In this document: positions 26,378 to 36,021 of the stretch, piece by piece
Position numbering within the stretch: position 1 is the first letter of the stretch
Layout of the letters: every line of letters starts with the position of its first letter
Assembly (NCBI RefSeq): GCF_016587435.1
Contig: NZ_BNJJ01000003.1
Span: 496,001-560,000 of the forward strand
Reading direction: 5' to 3'
Length of the DNA: 64,000 nt
Source: Dictyobacter formicarum
GTDB lineage: Bacteria > Chloroflexota > Ktedonobacteria > Ktedonobacterales > Ktedonobacteraceae
Program-made: the position numbers and the translations under genes
Notes under the pieces: model-generated
What the model saw: the letters and a program-made list of their open reading frames with translations, nothing else
Databases searched by the model: none
Told to the model about the DNA's origin: nothing

Positions 26378-29300
26378 TTATATTTTTTGAGGAAGGCTAT
26401 ATCGGCTCTGGCCGGGGGTGATAGGATAGCTGGCGTCGGGGAGGACGATTTCGCCGGTGGTGCCGGGAGGAAGGTGCACATCGAGGTCCAGGGTGGCGTT
26501 GTGGTGGGTCCAGCTGATGGAGATGTCGCCATGAGGGGTGGGAACGGTGCCACGGGCCCATTGAAGGCCGGAAGTCTGGGGGGCGATGCGCACCTGGCTG
26601 TAACCGGGGGCGGCGGGTTGGATGCCCAGGACCTGCGTGGAGAGGAAGTAAGCGGGGGCCGCGGACCAACCGTGACAGAGGCTGCGGCTCCAGTGTGGGC
26701 TGGTCAGGTTCGGGAAAGTTTCCCAGAAGGTGGTGGCGCCCTTTTCGAGCATGCGGCCCCATTGTTCGCGCATAAGGTCGATGACAGCATCGAGCCTTTG
26801 CTGCGCGAAGAGCGTTTCGGCGGTGAAGAAGAGGAACCAGGGGCTGCCCACGGGTACGATCTGCTCGGCCGGGAATTTGCTGGCTTCGGCGGGTGAGCTG
26901 CCGATGAATTTGCCCTGCCGGGCGGCCTCGACCAACGGTAGGATGCGCTCGCGGCGATCGGCGGGCGCGCAGTGGCAGAGTAGTATCAGAGTGTTGGTGT
27001 GCTCGCTGATGCGGGTGCGGGCCAGGAAGCGCTCACAGGTATCGAGGGCGGTTCCATACTCGGCGGCCAGCGCCTGATGATATGTATAGCCCTGTTCGTC
27101 GCGCACAGTGTCGACGTAGGCACCGCGCTCCTCGGACCAGCAGTAGGCGTTGATGGCCTGGTAAATGCGCTCGGCGGCGTTGCGATAGCTGGTGGCGTCG
27201 CTGCGCAGTTCGGCCTCCTGCTCTGGCCGGGTGGCGGCGAGGACCTCGGCCAGCGCGGCGGCACGGCGCAGGCTCTCGACCAGCAGGGCATTGGAGGAGG
27301 TGACCTCGCCGTCGCGCGTCAGGTCCATGGCCGACCAGTCAACCAGGTTCCAGACATCTGGCAGGTTGAGCAGGCCTCGGGGCGAGAGGAATTCCAGGCT
27401 GCGCTGCAGGCATTCGCGCACTGCCGGATAGAGTTGGGCCAGCACGTCGTGGTCGCCGGTGATCTGATAGTGCTCCTGCACATTCCAGATCCACAGGAAG
27501 GTCCACATGGGGATCTCGCTAAACCAGCCGCTCGCCACATGATCGGTGGTCAGGTGGGCCCGCTTGCGCAGATGCTCCGGCTTGATGCTGTCCAGGTTGC
27601 GCGAGAGCGATTGGGCGGTCAGCAGCAGGCAGCGCGTGGTCAGGTCATAGGCACCAAAGGCGACGGCATTGATCAGCGCTGAGTTGCGCGCGTCGCCAAC
27701 CCAGAAGACCTGCTCATAGGCGGGACAATCCACATAGGTGTCCTCCATACAGAGCTGAACGGTATAGGCAGCGACGTCCCAGATGTCGCTGAGCAAGGCG
27801 TCGCTGCAGGCGAAGCTGCCACGGCGCTCAACTGGATAGGTGTTGAGCAGGGTGCGCACATTATACAGCTTGAGTGGAGCGCTGGCCGAGGCGGGAAAGC
27901 GGAAGGTGAGAGAGGCATAGCGGTAGCCACGGCGCTGGTGCGACCTGAAGGTCTGGCGACCGAAACGGCAGGTGTAGCGGAACGTATTGCGCAGCATGTC
28001 GGTCCAGAAGATGCCGCTGGCGTCAATGCCCTCGAAGAAGTTGGCATCCACTATCGTTCCCTCGGGCGCATCCAGATCCAGGACGGGGAAGCCCACCAGC
28101 TCACGACCAAAATCGACGATCAGATGGACATCGCCCTCTTGCTGCGGATAGAGCAGGGTATAGTCGGCGTTCTGGTGCAGCAGGGCAGAAGTATACTCAA
28201 CCAGCGGCACGTCTCCTGAAGATGCTAGCTGCTGACGCGGCTGGGGTCCGGCGATGCTGGCGGCGCAGAAACCAGCTGGCGGCAGGGCAAAGTGCTGGCC
28301 ACGCGTCAGCAGGGCAATATCCTCCATGCTCTCGCTGGCCGCGATCGCGGTCGCCTGAACCGCAGGCAACTGCTCAGGGCTGCTGGCGGCCAGTAACTGG
28401 GAGTAGGTGGCGTCGCGCTCATCGAAGGGTCCTAAATAAGCCCAGGGCGCCTCATGATCAGCGGGAAGGAGACGCGAGGCATCAAAGGTCAGCGCGGCAT
28501 CGGTCTGGAAATAGAGAGCTGGCCATTCGGTACCGGCGACGACGAACAGGTTGCGTCCCGCGTGCAGCTCCAGCTCACCCGCCAGTAGCTGACCATTGCA
28601 GCTGCTGCCGCGTCCCTCATAATCGGCATTGCTCATCTGGACCAGCATCACCCGGCAATCCTGCTCGGCCACGATCTCGGTGACGAAGGCGACGCCGCGC
28701 GTCCCCAGGTCCTCGCCGCGCAGTCCCAGCCCCAGATCGCGTACACGGTGGCGCAGATCAAAGCTCCAGCGATAGCCAGCTGGCGGCTGCGCCAGCTCGG
28801 CCGCCAGCACCTGCGTGGGCAGCACGACATCGCGCGTCAAAAACGGAATACCGCGCGGCACCAGCTCATGCCAGGGAGCCGTACCCACCGGTCCAATGAT
28901 GGTCGCAGGCCGCCAATCCTCGGCCTGATAGCCGGCGAGCTGCCAGCCATCCTCCTGCCGGGCATCATACTGCTCCTCAAAGGCCTGCTGCACCGCGATA
29001 CGCGGCGTATGGCGATCAAATACCAGATCAGGCGCGACCAGCCAGCTGGCATCGCTGCTGATGCGCTCGCTGCGCCCGTCCGCGAACTCCAGCACCAGTT
29101 CACACAACAAACCACCGCGACCACGAATATATTGAAACGTATGATCACCCCAATGCACGACGCGGACCGCCAGCACGTTCTCCTCTCCGGCGCCCCGCAG
29201 CCAGGCCGTCACATCATACTCATCATAGCTATAAGCCCACGGAAACGAGCGCACCGGCCCATTACCGACATCTTCCCCATTCACAAATAACTCATAGCGA

Positions 29301-29437
29301 CTATCCGCCGTAATCAACAGCGTCGCCCGCCTCAGCGCGGACGCAACGCGGAACGACCGCCGCACACGCAACCAGAAATTGCGCGGCGACACCTCACCCT
29401 CATCCCAGATCCAACTCGCATCAGAAGAAAAAACCAT
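26378..29437 (-). CDS. Alpha-L-rhamnosidase, glycoside hydrolase family 78
   Basis: About 1019 residues with no signal peptide, so probably cytoplasmic. An N-terminal beta-sandwich region (WIWDEGEVSPRNFWLRVRRSF ... SRYELFVNGEDVGNGPVRSFPW) is followed by further beta domains, then the (alpha/alpha)6 catalytic barrel with YVDCPAYEQVFWVGDARNSA, the GH78 equivalent of DCPxRxExxGWxGD. The C-terminal beta domain includes SLCHGWSAAPAYFLS. It releases L-rhamnose from glycosides or imported oligosaccharides. Two AAGGAG sites precede the ATG at 29437. The released rhamnose could feed the RhaEW-type enzyme at 1518. Confidence 0.85.
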   Translation of the reverse strand: MVFSSDASWIWDEGEVSPRNFWLRVRRSFRVASALRRATLLITADSRYELFVNGEDVGNGPVRSFPWAYSYDEYDVTAWLRGAGEENVLAVRVVHWGDHTFQYIRGRGGLLCELVLEFADGRSERISSDASWLVAPDLVFDRHTPRIAVQQAFEEQYDARQEDGWQLAGYQAEDWRPATIIGPVGTAPWHELVPRGIPFLTRDVVLPTQVLAAELAQPPAGYRWSFDLRHRVRDLGLGLRGEDLGTRGVAFVTEIVAEQDCRVMLVQMSNADYEGRGSSCNGQLLAGELELHAGRNLFVVAGTEWPALYFQTDAALTFDASRLLPADHEAPWAYLGPFDERDATYSQLLAASSPEQLPAVQATAIAASESMEDIALLTRGQHFALPPAGFCAASIAGPQPRQQLASSGDVPLVEYTSALLHQNADYTLLYPQQEGDVHLIVDFGRELVGFPVLDLDAPEGTIVDANFFEGIDASGIFWTDMLRNTFRYTCRFGRQTFRSHQRRGYRYASLTFRFPASASAPLKLYNVRTLLNTYPVERRGSFACSDALLSDIWDVAAYTVQLCMEDTYVDCPAYEQVFWVGDARNSALINAVAFGAYDLTTRCLLLTAQSLSRNLDSIKPEHLRKRAHLTTDHVASGWFSEIPMWTFLWIWNVQEHYQITGDHDVLAQLYPAVRECLQRSLEFLSPRGLLNLPDVWNLVDWSAMDLTRDGEVTSSNALLVESLRRAAALAEVLAATRPEQEAELRSDATSYRNAAERIYQAINAYCWSEERGAYVDTVRDEQGYTYHQALAAEYGTALDTCERFLARTRISEHTNTLILLCHCAPADRRERILPLVEAARQGKFIGSSPAEASKFPAEQIVPVGSPWFLFFTAETLFAQQRLDAVIDLMREQWGRMLEKGATTFWETFPNLTSPHWSRSLCHGWSAAPAYFLSTQVLGIQPAAPGYSQVRIAPQTSGLQWARGTVPTPHGDISISWTHHNATLDLDVHLPPGTTGEIVLPDASYPITPGQSRYSLPQKI

Positions 29438-29559
29438 CAACTCCTTGCTCCTTCGCAAATACACACAAATATGTTATTTACCTCTAGTATAAAACCAAAC
29501 AAAACAAAATGTAACCCACCGCAAGCCCCAAATCGGATTTGAACAATATACACGAAACC

Positions 29560-29812
29560 CATAGGTTCGGACCTTGCGTCCGATTTATACCTCCCCGCAC
29601 GACAACGTTCGCAACACCATATTACGTGGCCGGAATCATCGGGGGCGATGCGGCCCCGGGCGGGGGCAAATCGGAGGCGAGGTCTGAACCTATGGGGGAT
29701 GGGGATCGTGCGTGGAGAGGCAAATCGGACGCAAGGTCCGAACCTATTGCGTCGTGTGGGGGATGGGGATCGTGTGGGAAGGGGCAAATCGGACGCATGG
29801 TCCGAACCCATG
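29560..29812. repeat. Array of four palindromic repeat copies
   Basis: One plus-orientation copy (29560-29586) and three minus-orientation copies (29668-29694, 29722-29747, 29786-29812). The last three are embedded in a tandemly duplicated unit containing GGGGATCGTG, at 54- and 64-base spacing. The gap 29438-29833 holds no gene; overlapping open frames such as 29437-29901 are repeat artefacts. Confidence 0.85.
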
Positions 29813-29833
29813 GGGTTCGTATGGGTGGAATCA

Positions 29834-29865
29834 AAATGAGAGCTTACCAGGGGTGGTAAGCTCTC
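29834..29865 (-). terminator. Intrinsic terminator of sufB
   Basis: An 11-bp perfect stem (29838-29848 / 29855-29865) with a 6-base loop. On the minus strand it is followed by ATTTTG, 40 bp after the sufB stop. Confidence 0.75.
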
Positions 29866-29904
29866 ACATGTGTTTGATGTTTTGACGGTCTGACCGCTCA
29901 CCGA

Positions 29905-31305
29905 TTAGCCTACGCTACCGGACATCTCCAACTGGATGAGGCGGTTGAGCTCGACCGCGTACTCCATGGGGAGCTCTTTGGTGATTGGCTCGATGAAGCC
30001 GTTGACGATCAGTGAGTAGGCCTCTGACTCGTCGAGACCACGGCTCATCAGGTAGAAGAGCTGGTCCTCACCGACTTTAGAGACGGTGGCTTCGTGACCA
30101 ATCTCGGTCTGGTTCTCTTCGACACGAATGGTTGGATAGGTGTCGGTGCGGGCGTTCTCGTCGAGCAGGAGGGCGTCACAGCGTACGCTGGACTTGGTGT
30201 GGTGCGCACCTGGATTGATGCGGACCAGCCCTCGATAGGAGGCGCGGCCGGTGCCCTTCGAGACGGACTTCGACAGGATCTGCGATGTGGTGTGCGGTGC
30301 CAGATGGGTGATCTTGGCGCCAGCATCCTGGTGCATGCCATCGTTAGCGAAGGCGACCGATAAGACGTCGCCGCGAGCTCCTGGCTCCATCAATAAGACG
30401 GCCGGATACTTCATGGTGACCTTTGAGCCGAGGTTGCCGTCAACCCATTCCATGGTGGCGTCGCGATAGGCGGCGGCACGCTTGGTGACCAGGTTGTAAA
30501 CGTTCTTCGACCAGTTCTGGATGGTGGTGTAACGGACACGAGCACCTTCCATGGCTTTGATCTCTACGACTGCGCTGTGCAGGCTGTCGCTGGTATAGCT
30601 GGGGGCGGTACATCCTTCAACGTAGTGGACGTAGGAGCCTGGCTCGGCGATAATCAGTGTGCGCTCGAACTGGCCCATGTTCTGGGCGTTGATGCGGAAG
30701 TAGGCCTGCAACGGGATCTCAACACGAACGTTGCGGGGCACGTAGACGAAGCTACCACCACTCCAGACGGCGCTGTTCAGCGACGCGAACTTGTTGTCGG
30801 ATGGCGGGATGATCGAGCCGAAGTGCTCCTTGACGATGTCTGGATATTCACGCAGAGCGGTATCCATATCGGTAAAGATGACACCCAGCTTCTCAAGGTC
30901 TTCGCGCATCTTGTGGTAGACGGCCTCACTCTCGTATTGAGCGGTGACGCCGGCCAGATACTTCTGCTCAGCCTGTGGAATACCCAGGCGATCAAAAGTG
31001 TCTTTAATCTCTAAAGGAATATCGTCCCAGGTCTTACCCTGCTGGGCGACTGGCTTGATGTAGTAATAGATATCATCAAAGTCGATGGCCGACAGATCAG
31101 CTCCCCAGGTAGGCATTGGGCGCTTCTCAAAGAGATCGAAGCTCTTGAGGCGGAAGTCGCGCATCCAACTGGGTTCGCCTTTCATTTCAGAGATCTGCTC
31201 GACGACCTTGCGGGTCAGTCCTTTTTGGGACTTATATGTATAATTTTCTGCTACATGGAACCCAGCACTGTAGTTACCCTGTTCCAATTCAAATGCTTGA
31301 CTCAT
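29905..31305 (-). CDS. sufB: Fe-S cluster assembly scaffold SufB
   Basis: 466 residues, the family length, with strong SufB motifs: [51 protein letters not shown] (conserved Cys), [20 protein letters not shown], and [20 protein letters not shown]. It is part of the SufBCD scaffold. It stands alone here; sufC and sufD are not in the window. GGAG lies six bases before the ATG. A short hairpin (31344-31351 / 31357-31364) lies in its leader. Confidence 0.95.
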   Translation of the reverse strand: MSQAFELEQGNYSAGFHVAENYTYKSQKGLTRKVVEQISEMKGEPSWMRDFRLKSFDLFEKRPMPTWGADLSAIDFDDIYYYIKPVAQQGKTWDDIPLEIKDTFDRLGIPQAEQKYLAGVTAQYESEAVYHKMREDLEKLGVIFTDMDTALREYPDIVKEHFGSIIPPSDNKFASLNSAVWSGGSFVYVPRNVRVEIPLQAYFRINAQNMGQFERTLIIAEPGSYVHYVEGCTAPSYTSDSLHSAVVEIKAMEGARVRYTTIQNWSKNVYNLVTKRAAAYRDATMEWVDGNLGSKVTMKYPAVLLMEPGARGDVLSVAFANDGMHQDAGAKITHLAPHTTSQILSKSVSKGTGRASYRGLVRINPGAHHTKSSVRCDALLLDENARTDTYPTIRVEENQTEIGHEATVSKVGEDQLFYLMSRGLDESEAYSLIVNGFIEPITKELPMEYAVELNRLIQLEMSGSVG

Positions 31306-31653
31306 GACTCACTCCACTTGCTGGCTGATTCTATCAGTGTTCAAAGAAAGCCGATCGCTTTCTTCGAAAGTTTTAATCCTTACTTGTGTACTCGGATTTA
31401 ATTGTATTATATGTGGTTTCACAACCGATGTCAAGGCTCACCAGGCTCAAACGGGATCAGCAGGCTCCCGTTAAGCTGTGATCGGCCCGCCTGCGGTGCG
31501 GCAGATATGCGCGATTGCCGCCTCTGGTGGTTGCTACCCTTTGCAACTCTCTGAGGGTATGTCAAAATAGAATGAAAGAGGGTGCAATTGGTGGTAATGT
31601 TCATCAGTATAGCATAAAGTGGTTGCGCCCAAAATAGAATGGCTGGAGATACT
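31306..31653. other. Divergent intergenic region between sufB and the Nudix gene
   Basis: Apart from the leader hairpin at 31344-31364 I see no clear operator or gene. A sequence around 31390-31420 vaguely resembles Rrf2-type sites but is not convincing. Confidence 0.3.
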
Positions 31654-32136
31654 ATGATAAATCAGCTGCTGTTAAGGCTGTGGAAACTGCTGCGGGGCCG
31701 ACCGCAGTGGTATTTTCTCTGGTTTGTGCATTCCAAATTTATTGTCGGGGTGTCGGGCGTGATCTTCGATGAGCAGGGACGCATCCTGCTGCTGCGCCAC
31801 CGCTTCTGGATGCAGGCGGCCTGGGGATTGCCCGGCGGCTACGCCAACAGAAATGAACGCCTGGAGGATACGCTGCGCCGCGAGGTGCTCGAGGAGACCG
31901 GCTACAGCATCCAGGTGACCTCCCTGATTCGCGTGGTGAGCGGCTACCGCCTGCGCCTCGAGGCCAGCTATCGCGGCACCTTCCTCGGGGGCCGGGAGCA
32001 GCTCGATAACCGCGAGGTGCTTGAGGCCCGTTTCTTCAAGCCAGATGAGCTCCCGGCAGGCCTGCTCCCCTCACAGCGCGAAATTATCAAGCTCTCACTC
32101 AGCTCTCCTCCAGGACCACCAGCGACAACAACATAA
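31654..32136 (+). CDS. Nudix hydrolase
   Basis: 160 residues. The full Nudix box is present: GGYANRNERLEDTLRREVLEETGY, matching G-x5-E-x7-REUXEEXGU. It hydrolyses a nucleoside diphosphate linked to another group; the substrate is not predictable. The start at 31654 has GGAG five bases upstream; the in-frame ATG at 31639 has none. The tail is rich in Ser, Pro and Thr. Confidence 0.85.
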   Translation: MINQLLLRLWKLLRGRPQWYFLWFVHSKFIVGVSGVIFDEQGRILLLRHRFWMQAAWGLPGGYANRNERLEDTLRREVLEETGYSIQVTSLIRVVSGYRLRLEASYRGTFLGGREQLDNREVLEARFFKPDELPAGLLPSQREIIKLSLSSPPGPPATTT

Positions 32137-32261
32137 TACGCAACCAGTCGCAGCAAAGCGGAAAGAGGCGATAAAAGTGGTGCCAAAGGTACTTGACAAG
32201 CCGCAAGCATCCTTGCTATCATGGAGTCTCAGAGAATGTATTTGTATCCTCTTTCTTACAC

Positions 32262-32334
32262 GCGCCCATAGCTCAGTGGATAGAGCAACCGCCTTCTAAG
32301 CGGTTGGCCGCAGGTTCGAATCCTGCTGGGCGCG
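32262..32334 (+). tRNA. tRNA-Arg (anticodon UCU)
   Basis: A complete 73-nt cloverleaf: acceptor GCGCCCA/TGGGCGC, D stem GCTC/GAGC, anticodon stem ACCGC/GCGGT around CTTCTAA (anticodon TCT at 32295-32297), and T stem GCAGG/CCTGC with TTCGAAT. CCA is not encoded. A tyrosine-recombinase relic starts 35 bp downstream, so this is a likely integration target. Confidence 0.97.
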
Positions 32335-32369
32335 CCCCTTGCTCTGGAAGCCAATTCTCAAGCACATTG

Positions 32370-32684
32370 ACACGAAGCGATCTGCCGCATGATAAACGAA
32401 TTAGCCCGCACATCTTCCGTCATACATTCGCGGTGCGCTTTCTTCTGATGCTCGGCGGCGACATTTTCACCTTGCAAGAACTGCTGGAGCATGAGGATAT
32501 GGCCACCATCAGACAGTACATGCATCTCAACGACACCTTGATCCAGGAGCAAAAACGCAAGTTCTCGCCTGGCGACAACGTCCCTTTTAATGGTATGGCT
32601 GCGGGAAAAGCACCACATACAGATTTCCGTGATCCTATCAAGCGTAAACCTGGTACTGGAAGAGGAATAAAACCGACAAGATAA
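32370..32684 (+). pseudogene. Tyrosine recombinase (phage-type integrase), C-terminal relic
   Basis: About 104 residues remain. HIFRHTFAVRFLLMLGGD carries the H-x-x-R box, LLEHEDMATI replaces the LGH box, and IRQYMHL carries the catalytic Tyr. The catalytic box I Arg and all upstream domains are missing, and there is no start codon with a ribosome site. It directly follows tRNA-Arg, suggesting a decayed element integrated at that tRNA. The tail IKRKPGTGRGIKPTR recurs as a second relic at 35833-35880. Confidence 0.8.
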
Positions 32685-32885
32685 ATTCACGAGACTAGTA
32701 GTAAGTGCAAATTTGAGACGCGAAATTGTGTGGGCACTTATTCCCCCTAATAAAAGAGAGCTTCACCCACACATGCCGCTTCGCCTAGATTGCCTGCTTA
32801 CCCGAAGAATGGTACAGATTTCACACTGAGAGTTTTAGCTTTTACACGTTGCGTATCCTGTGGGGTCCAGTCTTCCTTCCCTGTT

Positions 32886-32915
32886 ACAAGAGGTAGCCCT
32901 CCTCCTGCCTCTTGT
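32886..32915. other. Hairpin downstream of the small membrane protein gene
   Basis: An 8-bp perfect stem (32886-32893 / 32908-32915), flanked by further partly paired CTTCC/GGAAGG DNA. It could terminate the minus-strand gene ending at 32954, but no T-run is seen. The rest of 32685-32953 holds no gene. Confidence 0.35.
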
Positions 32916-32953
32916 GAGTAGTGGGGAAGGCTTCCTCGTGAACTGAGAGGCTG

Positions 32954-33130
32954 TTAGGACCCCTGAGCCTTGGGCTTGAGAACAAAAGCGCCAACCAGGC
33001 CAAGGATCAACAGCACAGCGCCGACTCCCAGGATTGTGAGACCATGCGCCTGGCCAGTCACTTTCAGAACAATGCCAACGATGATGGCAAGAATTCCAAC
33101 CGCTGCAACGACAAAGGAACCAACTTTCAT
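32954..33130 (-). CDS. Small membrane protein with two TM helices
   Basis: 58 residues: a short basic start, then two hydrophobic helices (VGSFVVAAVGILAIIVGIVL and GLTILGVGAVLLILGLVGAFVL) and a Lys tail. GAGGAG seven bases before the ATG at 33130 decides the start; the frame's upstream 19 residues are not used. No function can be assigned. Confidence 0.7.
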   Translation of the reverse strand: MKVGSFVVAAVGILAIIVGIVLKVTGQAHGLTILGVGAVLLILGLVGAFVLKPKAQGS

Positions 33131-33189
33131 GAGAATTCTCCTCTCATTCTTCGAATATGAAACATGCATGTATTGAAGATAATGCATAC

Positions 33190-33757
33190 ATGTTTAGAAA
33201 ACGTCTCCTTCATCAAGAAGTAACTGGTAAACGATTTACCGACAGCGGCATCAATCTGGTGGAATGTCCTCGACTTCAGGAAGAATGCGTTCGCTCTCCC
33301 CAAGCAAGGGCGTCCTCCGGTTCAAAGCACACACCCGAGCGCCGTGCAGTAGACGCCTCTGACAGAGAAACGTTGGTCGGCCACAGGAAAAATAGACTGG
33401 AACGTGGTTGGCGGGTAACGAACGAGAAAGGGAATGAACGATGTGCACAGACATTCCACCATCTTTGAGGGACGGAGCATTAATCTGCGTAGTTCTTGAA
33501 GCAGAAGGTCCTGTTAGTCCCTATTCGCACTATTGTGAAAGAGTGAAGTATTCATCCCGTTCTTCTTTGTTTTTCTTGTTCTCATCTAGCAAGTAGAGAA
33601 TTGCTCTCGCTAAGGTCACCATCGTCCCACCTGGACCCAGACCGATCCTCATTAATTCTTTTTTGAATATCAGTGTTTCTTTTTAGTTGCATTTCAAAAA
33701 CGGCTCATCCGAGCGCGCCTCTTTGCCAGGCTGGACTCCCCACAGGCGTAAAGCATG
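33190..33757. other. Gene-free stretch within the degraded island
   Basis: Open frames exist on both strands but none has a ribosome site or recognisable protein. It is consistent with decayed DNA. Confidence 0.4.
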
Positions 33758-34213
33758 TTACGAGGGACGCTTGATGGGCCCAGGGGAAGGGCAGATACCG
33801 GTTTCGAGCCAGGTGGTCAGATGGGTGAGATGAACGTTCCAGCCGTTGTTTCTGAGATGGTAATAGTGATCCCAATCCTTGCCTTCGCCGATGCCCGTCT
33901 GGACGAGGCGGAGACGCGTGCCATCGTTTTCCGCGTTCAATTGAAAGGTGATCGTGACCGGGCTTGGCTCCATGGCTTCCCAGGTATAGCTGAGGCGATG
34001 GGGCGGGGCAAGCGCGACCATCTGGCCAGATTCAAACACGCCCGGACCCCAATAGAAGCTGATCGCACCCCCTGGCCGCAAATCAAGCTCGGCGGTCTGC
34101 GCAAACCAGCGTTCCAGCTCAGCTTTCTCGGTCAGGGCCTGGAAGACACGCTCAGGGGTGGCGTTAATGAACAGTTCTTTCTCAATTGAGCGATGACCAA
34201 AGTTGTTTTCCAT
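33758..34213 (-). CDS. SRPBCC / AHSA1-type protein
   Basis: 151 residues with the AHSA1 pattern: IEKELFINATPERVFQALTEKAELERWFAQ, then DLRPGGAISFYW, then HRLSYTWE. The C-terminal helix is NGWNVHLTHLTTWLE. This is a ligand-binding helix-grip fold. The start is uncertain: the ATG at 34213 is 13 bases from AAGGA, while an in-frame GTG at 34219 is seven bases from it. It appears intact although its neighbours are broken. Confidence 0.75.
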   Translation of the reverse strand: MENNFGHRSIEKELFINATPERVFQALTEKAELERWFAQTAELDLRPGGAISFYWGPGVFESGQMVALAPPHRLSYTWEAMEPSPVTITFQLNAENDGTRLRLVQTGIGEGKDWDHYYHLRNNGWNVHLTHLTTWLETGICPSPGPIKRPS

Positions 34214-34285
34214 GATCACTATGCATTCCTTTCTCACTCATCATGCGTGGTCAATGAACCAGGCAAGTCAGTCAAATCAGATCAG

Positions 34286-34515
34286 TCAAGCTGAGGTGAG
34301 CATTTTCTTGACCTGTGTACGCAGGCGCAGACCACCTACGATCATGCCCAGGAAGATACAGGCACAACCAATCCAGGCAAGCTCCACTCAATCCCTGTCC
34401 TGCCGGATAGCCAAACAGATCCGCCCAGGCAGGCTCAAGAGCATAGACCAGCACAGCACGCGTGCTGCTAACATATTGCTGCGCCCAGTTGTGATAGGGA
34501 CTTCTAACAGCTCAG
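34286..34515 (-). pseudogene. EamA/DMT-family transporter, C-terminal fragment with frameshift
   Basis: Read on the minus strand, one frame gives HNWAQQYVSSTRAVLVYALEPAWADLFGY, a typical EamA repeat. After a frameshift near 34385 another frame gives ELAWIGCACIFLGMIVGGLRLR, ending at the stop at 34286. The N-terminal two thirds are missing, and upstream DNA belongs to an oppositely oriented MFS fragment. Confidence 0.7.
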
Positions 34516-34626
34516 TAGTAGTCATGCTTGTGTTCTACCATCTTGACTTATGTTCAATTTCTTTGGATCTAGAGTACTGTTCTCAGACAGGGACTGCTTT
34601 CCGGAAAAGCTTCCTTCTTTTTTAAG

Positions 34627-35568
34627 TTGCGCGGCATGTGCCTCTTGCGACCTAATAATACAAAACTCCTTTATTTTAAGGGAAATCTGCTCTTTGAATT
34701 TGGTTTTGCTGAGGAAGCGCATCCAATCAATGCACTCACAGCTTTTAGCCGTGACGTAAGCACTTTACTAGGGTCAGCCTTTGGCGCGGGCATCGTCGCG
34801 CTGGTAGGTCCTATGGGAGCCTTTGCCTTTGATGGACTCTCATTTATCTTCTCTGCTGTTTGCTTGCTCTCGATGCCTTCTCTCGCCTCTTCCTCACGGG
34901 GAGGGACAGCAGAGGATTCTCAAGAGAAAGCAAGCAACACACATCCACTGCAAAGTATCATTGATGATTTGCGCGAAGGTTGGCGCTTTGTTGTGAACTC
35001 GCCCTGGTTTCTGGTGGGGCTTCCTCTTGCGACGTTAGGCAACATCTTTTTTTCAGGTCCACTTGAGGTTACGCTTCCGAAGCTGGTTCAGACGGCGTAT
35101 CATGGCAATGTCTGGCTCTTTGGCGTCTTGGGGATGGCCCTGGCATTGGGTTCCATTTTGGCTTCGCTTCTTCTGGGGCAGCTACGGCACATCCCCAAAC
35201 GAGGAACCGTCATGTATGGTGCCGTCGCACTGGCGAGTTGTGCTGAACTTCTCCTGGGTCTCTCTATTCCCCAAGCCTACGCGCCTTGGCTTGCCATCCT
35301 TGCAAATACATTGATCGGCTTTGGACTGGGGACATTTGGTCTCATTTGGGTCACACTGATGCAAGAGCTTGTGCCGAAGGAATTGCTGGGACGTGTTTCA
35401 AGCATTGATCAGCTTGGGGCCTGGAGCCTTCTCCCATTGGGATATGCCCTCACTGGCGTAGCAACGGATCGCTTTGGCCCCAGCCTCGTGTTTCTTGTTG
35501 CTAGCTTGGGAAACATCTTGCTTGCGCTCATAGCCTTGATCGTACCCGCCATTCGTCGTCAAGAGTGA
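34627..35568 (+). pseudogene. MFS (DHA3-type) transporter, N-terminally truncated
   Basis: The open frame gives 313 residues, but family resemblance begins only at about residue 33 (HPINALTAFSRDVSTLLGSAFGAGIVALVGPMGAFAFDGLSFIFSAVCLL), which corresponds to TM5-6 of a macrolide-efflux-like MFS protein. Six or so later helices are intact, with the cytoplasmic LLGRVSSIDQLGAWSLLPLGYALTG motif. The first half is lost, so it is unlikely to transport. A good terminator follows. Confidence 0.7.
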
Positions 35569-35575
35569 TTTGACA

Positions 35576-35623
35576 AGAGAAACGTCCCCAGCATGTTGTG
35601 GATTCCGGGGACGTTTCTCTTTG
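35576..35623 (+). terminator. Intrinsic terminator after the MFS fragment
   Basis: A 14-bp perfect stem (35576-35589 / 35607-35620) with a 17-base loop, followed by TTTG. Confidence 0.75.
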
Positions 35624-35832
35624 AATGATTGCTCTACGAGCTTCACGTTATTTACAGAAATTTCTGTCCGCACCTGGTCCCTACACTGTTCTGATCTCGA
35701 ACCATCTTCCTTTGCAAGACACTGTCTATCGTGAACATGCCAGCTTGATTGAGTACAGAGCAAGTGACACTCCAAGCTATCAGGAAGATTTCCTCTATCT
35801 CACGGTCAGCCAGGGTCAAGAGCTGCCCTTTC

Positions 35833-35880
35833 ATTAAGCGTAAGCCTGGAGTGGGTAGAGGATTAAAGCCAACACAATAA
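35833..35880 (+). pseudogene. Second integrase C-terminal relic
   Basis: These 48 bases encode IKRKPGVGRGLKPTQ-stop, 12 of 15 residues identical to the tail of the integrase relic at 32637-32684 (about three quarters identical as DNA). The upstream frame (35625-35832) is not recognisable. It marks the other edge of a decayed integrated segment, or a second decayed integrase. Confidence 0.6.
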
Positions 35881-36021
35881 CATTGGGGCTGGATTAAGAA
35901 CTAGTCAATAATGAAAAAGGGGCACCTCCCCATGTTGGGAGGGTCCCTTGCAATGGACGTATCCACTATTGCTTATGCTTCGCGATTAATCCGCGCGCTA
36001 TCGAGTAATTGCAATCAAGGA

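Noticed and set aside
26999..27682. 227-residue plus-strand open frame inside the rhamnosidase gene (similar ones at 16433, 51282, 53004 and 57752)
   Set aside because: Antisense shadow of a strong coding sequence, with no start signal and low-complexity product.
29437..29901. Long open frames on both strands across the repeat arrays (also at 7119-7399, 19293-19640, 47888-48283 and 48832-49038)
   Set aside because: They follow palindromic repeats or GC-rich hairpins, lack ribosome sites, and encode the repeat itself (for example RTQGPN or GRKARTYG strings).
31380..31425. IscR/SufR-type operator upstream of sufB
   Set aside because: Only a vague half-site similarity, with no clear inverted repeat.
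35625..35837. 70-residue open frame before the second integrase relic
   Set aside because: It matches nothing recognisable, lacks a ribosome site and lies in decayed DNA.
32335..35880. attL/attR pair for the tRNA-Arg island
   Set aside because: I could not find a second copy of the tRNA 3' end downstream; only the integrase tails are duplicated.
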